Of a DNA stretch of 64,000 nt, positions 60,264 to 64,000 are shown one piece after another. A program made the translations under genes and the position numbers. This stretch comes from Cupriavidus sp. WKF15 (GTDB lineage: Bacteria; Pseudomonadota; Gammaproteobacteria; Burkholderiales; Burkholderiaceae): contig NZ_CP119573.1 in NCBI RefSeq assembly GCF_029278605.1, positions 372,001 to 436,000 on the forward strand. The letters run 5' to 3'. Under the pieces are notes generated by a model. It had not been told where the DNA came from, did not search any database, and saw nothing but the letters and a program-made list of their open reading frames with translations. Every line of letters begins with the position of its first letter. Positions within the stretch are counted from its first letter, which is position 1.

Positions 60264-62203
60264 CAGCTTCTCTCCCGCTTGGCCCGTTCAGCCTGTGTCC
60301 GTGCGATGGCGTCCGAGACCGTCTCTTTGTCGATATAGGCCGTTGGCATGTCCGGCCTGAGCAATACGTCGTTCTCGAAATAGGCATCCGTGCATTGCGT
60401 CCAGTCCGCGTCCATCATCAAACCGCGCCAGAATGCTCGGTCGTCGAAGGACTCGCAAAAGCCTATGGGCAAGTCGTAAGATGCCACCCGTTGCATGAAC
60501 TTTCTATTCATTGGAAGCGTGCTGTGGTCGGCGGGCTCGGCCTTGTAATGCTTCAATCTATCCCGGGCCTCCTCCACTGTTTCCTTCGTTATCACCCGGC
60601 GACCGTCGTTGTAGATGTCGGCGCCTCGGTCTAGATATCGCTCCGGCTCGAGGATCGACTCAAAGTAGGGATAATCTCGTTCAAGGTATTCGCCAGTATC
60701 TGGGGCAGTCGCGCCCATCTCATCGACCTGCGGGTCCGTGACGGACACATCAAAATCCTTCGTATCCTCGGCCGTCAGCGGGTTCGGCACTGGCTCCGCG
60801 TTGATATGTACGGTCTGATTTGCCGACGGCACCGCCCACAATTTGACGGCATTGAAGAACGGCCCCCGGTTACCGTCCCAAAACTCCTTGGGATGGTCCG
60901 GGTCGTAGAGCCTGCCGACCTTCATATCGGGCAGAGTGCCGTACGGCTTCTGGCCGGGTGCGTCCCCGCACGGCGTCAAGCGCGCAAGCATGCGCTGCTT
61001 GACCGTATCCCCGAGCAGGTCAATCAGCGCGTCGTTGACACCCTGCCAGCCAATGCTTTTCAGCGAAGTCAATCCCATCACGTGATCATGCGGGCTGAAA
61101 TAGGCATAGAGGCGGCCATGGTTGTCACGCTCCTTGATGTCTGGTGTGATCTGGATATCCGGGTGCCAGCGCTTGCCGTCCGGGCCTTTCCCGACCGCCA
61201 GCAATCCCTTGAGCCGATCGTCCAGCATCCGCCGGTCAGCCTTGATCCGGTTGGCGATATTGCAGAACGTCCGGACACGCGCCTCGGCCGTGGGACGGTT
61301 ATTCCCGCACGCGGCAAAGTCCGTCGGCTTGTCATCCAGCGCGAACGGCGAGTTCATGACGAACAGCGCATCCGGGGCACGCGTCTCGCACAAGGCCGTC
61401 GCTGCCATGGCGATCATCGTGCCCTGGCTGTGCGACATGATCGTCACGGTGTCATGCGGATAACTGCTGCGAATCTTGTCGATCAGGTTCGCCAGCCGTT
61501 TGGCAGCATGCGGGTAGTAGTCTCGCAGCGGGGCGTTCTGCAACTGGCGCTCAGGCTCGGTGTTCAGCAACTGAAGATCGACCATGCTCAGGATGGTCCG
61601 GTCGAACCCCTTGTGGCTCCACATCTGCTGAAGATTGTTTGTGCCGTTCTGGAATGCGCCACCGCCCCAGAACCAGGGGCCGATGTCGTTTTCCGCCCGC
61701 TTCCAGAAGTCCGCCCCCTTGAGATTGCGCAGCGGCACCTTGTATCGGCCCTGATGCTCATCGGGCTCGCGGTAGCCCCAGTAGAAGCGGATAACCGGGG
61801 ATTTTATGGGCTTACTGGAGCTGTATCGACGCTCGTGCATCTGCTTCGTATCCGAGTCGCGGTCTGCATACTCATTGGGCTCCAGCTTGAAATCGGTTTC
61901 CTGAAGTCCAAGGCGTTCGTTCAGCCCGTCACATATGGCCTTTTCAGCCGGGTCATACCACTCCCCTTCAGAGTTGACCCCATGCACAAAGATGATCACC
62001 CCCGGCATGTGCGGCGGAATCCGCGCTTCGGCCCGCACGCAGAAGCTCGCGGGCGTCATGTACGACTCCCAGAACGGATTGCCATTGACGTCCCGCTGCA
62101 TCGGCACCACTCGCGTCGCCTCTCTCCGCCAGTCTCGCGGCGGGGCCGTCGCCTCGTTGTCGGCATCCACCTCTGTACGTTCGCTATTGCTGTTCTCACT
62201 CAT
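60263..62203 (-). CDS. tle3: Tle3-family T6SS phospholipase effector
   Basis: 646 residues from ATG 62203; a GTG two codons earlier is possible. Alpha/beta hydrolase core: PGVIIFVHGVNSEGEW (about 67-82) and the nucleophile elbow TIMSHSQGTMIAM with Ser259. The C-terminal DUF3274-like part (about 430-646) is typical of Tle3. Known Tle3 effectors degrade membrane phospholipids of rival bacteria after T6SS delivery. It is followed without gap by its immunity gene and PAAR. Lower GC than the flanking catabolic DNA suggests acquisition. No signal peptide, as expected for a T6SS cargo. Confidence 0.86.
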   Translation of the reverse strand: MSENSNSERTEVDADNEATAPPRDWRREATRVVPMQRDVNGNPFWESYMTPASFCVRAEARIPPHMPGVIIFVHGVNSEGEWYDPAEKAICDGLNERLGLQETDFKLEPNEYADRDSDTKQMHERRYSSSKPIKSPVIRFYWGYREPDEHQGRYKVPLRNLKGADFWKRAENDIGPWFWGGGAFQNGTNNLQQMWSHKGFDRTILSMVDLQLLNTEPERQLQNAPLRDYYPHAAKRLANLIDKIRSSYPHDTVTIMSHSQGTMIAMAATALCETRAPDALFVMNSPFALDDKPTDFAACGNNRPTAEARVRTFCNIANRIKADRRMLDDRLKGLLAVGKGPDGKRWHPDIQITPDIKERDNHGRLYAYFSPHDHVMGLTSLKSIGWQGVNDALIDLLGDTVKQRMLARLTPCGDAPGQKPYGTLPDMKVGRLYDPDHPKEFWDGNRGPFFNAVKLWAVPSANQTVHINAEPVPNPLTAEDTKDFDVSVTDPQVDEMGATAPDTGEYLERDYPYFESILEPERYLDRGADIYNDGRRVITKETVEEARDRLKHYKAEPADHSTLPMNRKFMQRVASYDLPIGFCESFDDRAFWRGLMMDADWTQCTDAYFENDVLLRPDMPTAYIDKETVSDAIARTQAERAKRERS

Positions 62204-62205
62204 GT

Positions 62206-62425
62206 TCACAGCCCCAGTTTCACGCGCAGCAGTTCCATACCCTGCGCAATATCCTTGGCCAGCAGCGAGGTCTCGCCATTGACATTGGTCACACCCTCGA
62301 CAATTTGTCCATCAGCGAAGGAGGAACAGAGGAACAGCACATCCGACAAGCAACGCGACGCCGACAAGAGGCGCAATTCGATTTGCGCACCCCGAGTTGA
62401 CAATGCCCGATATTCTCGTGCGCAT
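62206..62425 (-). pseudogene. Scar of gene fragments between tli3 copy 2 and tle3
   Basis: Two fragments. From ATG 62425, overlapping the preceding stop as in an intact tle3-tli3 pair, a 37-codon frame begins MRTRISGIV, like the tli3 start MRTNILGAV, then diverges. Out of frame with it, the end of the interval (to the stop at 62206) encodes VEGVTNVNGETSLLAKD...LLRVKLGL, apparently the C-terminus of a protein whose gene once preceded tle3. I cannot name that protein. Confidence 0.5.
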
Positions 62426-63132
62426 CAGTGTCTCTCCCGCTTTTCCCGTTCAGACTGTTCTCGCGTGATGGCGGGGCGAATCGAATCGTCACAGGAAAAG
62501 TATTCCTGACCCGATGGCGTGCGCAGTCCCTTAAGGTAGTCCGGACGGTCAGAGGCGCGAAAACGGTCGCCCTTGATTCCTGGCGGCAGCTCCTTTCTCA
62601 GGTCGATGCCGGGAATGAGCGGATACTGCTCAACAGAGTAGTCGCGTGATCCCCACTTCTTCGCGATGTAGATGCGATCCTCCGTGGCCGCGACAATGTA
62701 GTTGGCCGAATCCCGATATGGCCTCCATGTATTGCGCATGTAATAGGTGCCCAGGAACGAGCGCCCGCCATCTGTCGAGTAAATGAACGAGATATTGCAT
62801 CCCTTGTCGGGACAGGATTCTTCGGGAGGGAATGAAGAAGGAATCACAATGTAGCGACCGGAAGGATCAGCATTGATCAGTCGCCCTTGATAATTCTCGA
62901 TGCTGTCTTCTCCCAGTTCGGTACGAATGCCTTGTCGCGTGTCGTTGTAGTACGTGGTGCCATGATGGCAGTCCGCATAGTTCTCCAGCGAGACAAAGTG
63001 GTGGTCATCGATCCGATAGATCACCTGCGGCGGCACGTCGTAGCGCCGCTCAATCTCCGGCGGATTCGCATTCTTTACGGCACACCCGGCGATCATTAGC
63101 ATGGCGACGGCGCCTAGGATGTTTGTGCGCAT
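62425..63132 (-). CDS. Tli3-family immunity lipoprotein, copy 2 (chimeric C-terminus)
   Basis: 235 residues. Lipobox MLMIAGC17. 59 consecutive residues from RIYIAKKWGS to PSGQEY are identical to copy 1, while the N-terminal part differs more. After SIRP the last residues are REQSEREKRERH, which is the C-terminal tail of the Tle3 protein, not the Tli3 ending KNLPPKK. So its 3' end was replaced by recombination. Still a full-length lipoprotein that may protect against Tle3-type toxins. Confidence 0.8.
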   Translation of the reverse strand: MRTNILGAVAMLMIAGCAVKNANPPEIERRYDVPPQVIYRIDDHHFVSLENYADCHHGTTYYNDTRQGIRTELGEDSIENYQGRLINADPSGRYIVIPSSFPPEESCPDKGCNISFIYSTDGGRSFLGTYYMRNTWRPYRDSANYIVAATEDRIYIAKKWGSRDYSVEQYPLIPGIDLRKELPPGIKGDRFRASDRPDYLKGLRTPSGQEYFSCDDSIRPAITREQSEREKRERH

Positions 63133-63244
63133 CAGTGTCTCTCCCGCTTTTCCCGTTCGGCCTGTGCCCGCGCGATGGCGTCCGAGACCGTCTCTTTGTC
63201 GAAATTTGGCTGGCGGCGTCATTTAGCAGAGCAGGTTCTTTCAT
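63132..63244 (-). pseudogene. Fused scar: PAAR start joined to Tle3 C-terminal tail
   Basis: From ATG 63244, overlapping the stop of tli3 copy 3, the DNA encodes MKEPALLND, identical to the start of the PAAR protein at 59577. After about 10 codons it jumps, out of frame, into sequence encoding DKETVSDAIARAQAEREKRERH and a stop at 63132, the tail of Tle3. Both genes are reduced to stubs. Confidence 0.8.
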
Positions 63245-63924
63245 CTTTTGGGTGGTAGATTCATTGGGCGGACGGAGTCGTCACAGAATAGGTATTCCTG
63301 TCCTGATGGCGTGTGCACTCCCTTGAGGTAGTCTGGGCGCTTGGATGCGCTAAATCGATCCCCCTTGATACCCGGTGGCAATTCCTTGCTCAGGTCGATA
63401 CCCGGAATCAGTGGATATTGCTCCACGTAGTAATCATCCGATCCCCACTTTTCCGCTATGTAGATGCGGTCTGCCGTAGCAGCAATGATGTAGTTGGCAG
63501 AGTCCTGATAGGGACTCTGTGTATTGCGCATGTACCATTCCCCCTGGAACGTACGCCCACCGTCTGTGGAGTAAGCAAACGAGACCCGGCATCCCTTATC
63601 GGGGCACGCAAATTTTGGAGGGGTGGAATTCGGAATGACGATGTTCTGTCCGGTAGGATCAGCGTTGATCAGACGTCCGCGATAGTTCTCTTTGCTTGCC
63701 CACCCCAGTTTGGTACGAATGCCCTGGCGGGTGTCGTTGTAGTACGTCGTGCCATGATGACAATCGGAATAACTCTCCAGCGAGAAAAAGCGGTGATCGT
63801 CAATCTGGTAGATCACCTGCGGCGGCACGTCGTAGTTCCGCTCAATTTCCGGGGGATTCGCATTCTTTACAGCACACCCGGCGATCATTAGCATGGCGAC
63901 AGCGCCCAGGATGTTTGCGCGCAT
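63241..63924 (-). CDS. Tli3-family immunity lipoprotein, copy 3
   Basis: 227 residues, lipobox MLMIAGC17, ending in the normal NLPPKR. The N-terminal 22 residues are nearly identical to copy 2, but the C-terminal half differs from copies 1 and 2 at 8 of the 59 positions they share (for example AEKWGSDDYYVEQYP). It starts in TGATG at the end of the tle3 copy that enters from beyond the window. It may be specific for that second effector. Confidence 0.82.
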   Translation of the reverse strand: MRANILGAVAMLMIAGCAVKNANPPEIERNYDVPPQVIYQIDDHRFFSLESYSDCHHGTTYYNDTRQGIRTKLGWASKENYRGRLINADPTGQNIVIPNSTPPKFACPDKGCRVSFAYSTDGGRTFQGEWYMRNTQSPYQDSANYIIAATADRIYIAEKWGSDDYYVEQYPLIPGIDLSKELPPGIKGDRFSASKRPDYLKGVHTPSGQEYLFCDDSVRPMNLPPKR

Positions 63925-64000
63925 CAGTGTCTCTCCCGCTTTTCCCGTTCGGCCTGTGCCCGCTCGATAGCGTCCGAGACTATCTCTTTGTCGACATAGG
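63924..64000 (-). CDS. C-terminal end of a second Tle3-like effector (rest outside window)
   Basis: The last 25 codons visible encode YVDKEIVSDAIERAQAEREKRERH and a stop overlapping the tli3 copy 3 start. This is the same tail as in the complete Tle3 (YIDKETVSDAIARTQAERAKRERS). Whether the upstream part is intact cannot be seen. Confidence 0.75.
   Translation of the reverse strand, partial: YVDKEIVSDAIERAQAEREKRERH

Noticed and set aside
63050..63244. 64-codon minus-strand frame starting MKEPALLND as a real PAAR gene
   Set aside because: Only the first ten codons match PAAR; the rest is an out-of-frame reading of the Tle3 tail and the start of tli3 copy 2.

Overview
The window is GC-rich chromosomal DNA with the gene content and style of a beta-proteobacterium of the Burkholderiaceae, most likely Cupriavidus or Ralstonia. 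This is inferred from the gene repertoire: a narKKGHJI nitrate-respiration operon, pob/pca protocatechuate genes, Bug-type (TctC) binding proteins, a short H-NS of the Burkholderia/Ralstonia type, and GC-rich REP-like repeats. I saw no rRNA, tRNA or CRISPR array.

Layout. 0-3 kb: 3' end of an NCS2 purine permease, a strong terminator, an H-NS-like nucleoid protein and a small lipoprotein. 3-14.6 kb: nitrogen-oxide block with nnrS on the minus strand, then narK1-narK2-narG-narH-narJ-narI and a parvulin isomerase. The plus-strand DNA after it holds what looks like the internally deleted remnant of a beta-carbonic anhydrase. 14.9-23.5 kb: aromatic catabolism: pobA with a divergent AraC regulator, pcaH-G-B-DC (D and C fused) with divergent pcaQ, and a PcaK-like transporter. 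23.9-28.7 kb: hppD, a shikimate/quinate dehydrogenase, an MFS transporter and a porin. 28.8-31.6 kb: a mobile island with an orphan mercury-type merR, its mer-type promoter split by an intact IS630-family element, a cysteine-rich GDCCVxC protein and small conserved ORFs. 31.7-38 kb: the quinate/shikimate theme resumes with type II dehydroquinase, a LysR regulator, an IclR regulator, a two-domain 3-dehydroshikimate dehydratase, a beta-keto-acid cleavage enzyme and a DMT exporter. 38.0-38.9 kb: a repeat region of three ~68-bp tandem units plus an inverted copy. 39-42 kb: an SBP56/methanethiol-oxidase gene, a coupled membrane protein, and a haloacetate-dehalogenase-like hydrolase. 42-51 kb: an organosulfur module with four-domain rhodanese, cysteine-dioxygenase-like cupin and acyl-CoA-dehydrogenase-like protein diverging from a flavin monooxygenase, an SsuABC-like transporter and a membrane cytochrome c. 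51-58 kb: a second, unassigned catabolic block with two paralogous AraC regulators, a Bug protein, a second BKACE, a quinone oxidoreductase and a TauD-type dioxygenase. 58-64 kb: a type VI secretion effector/immunity island with one Tle3-like lipase, three Tli3-like immunity lipoproteins, a PAAR tip protein, a membrane protein of unknown function and several recombination scars.

How the genes work together. Quinate or shikimate would be oxidised by the dehydrogenase and equilibrated by dehydroquinase. The product is dehydrated to protocatechuate, which also arrives from 4-hydroxybenzoate through PobA. PcaHGBDC then carries it to beta-ketoadipate. Candidate IclR operators sharing the core TAATCGCGCG lie before both the dehydrogenase and the dehydratase genes, 9 kb apart, suggesting one regulon. 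The two strongest unusual signals are the IS630 insertion inside the -10 element of a mer-type promoter, and the T6SS island in which immunity genes outnumber intact effectors and carry fragments of lost effector and PAAR genes.
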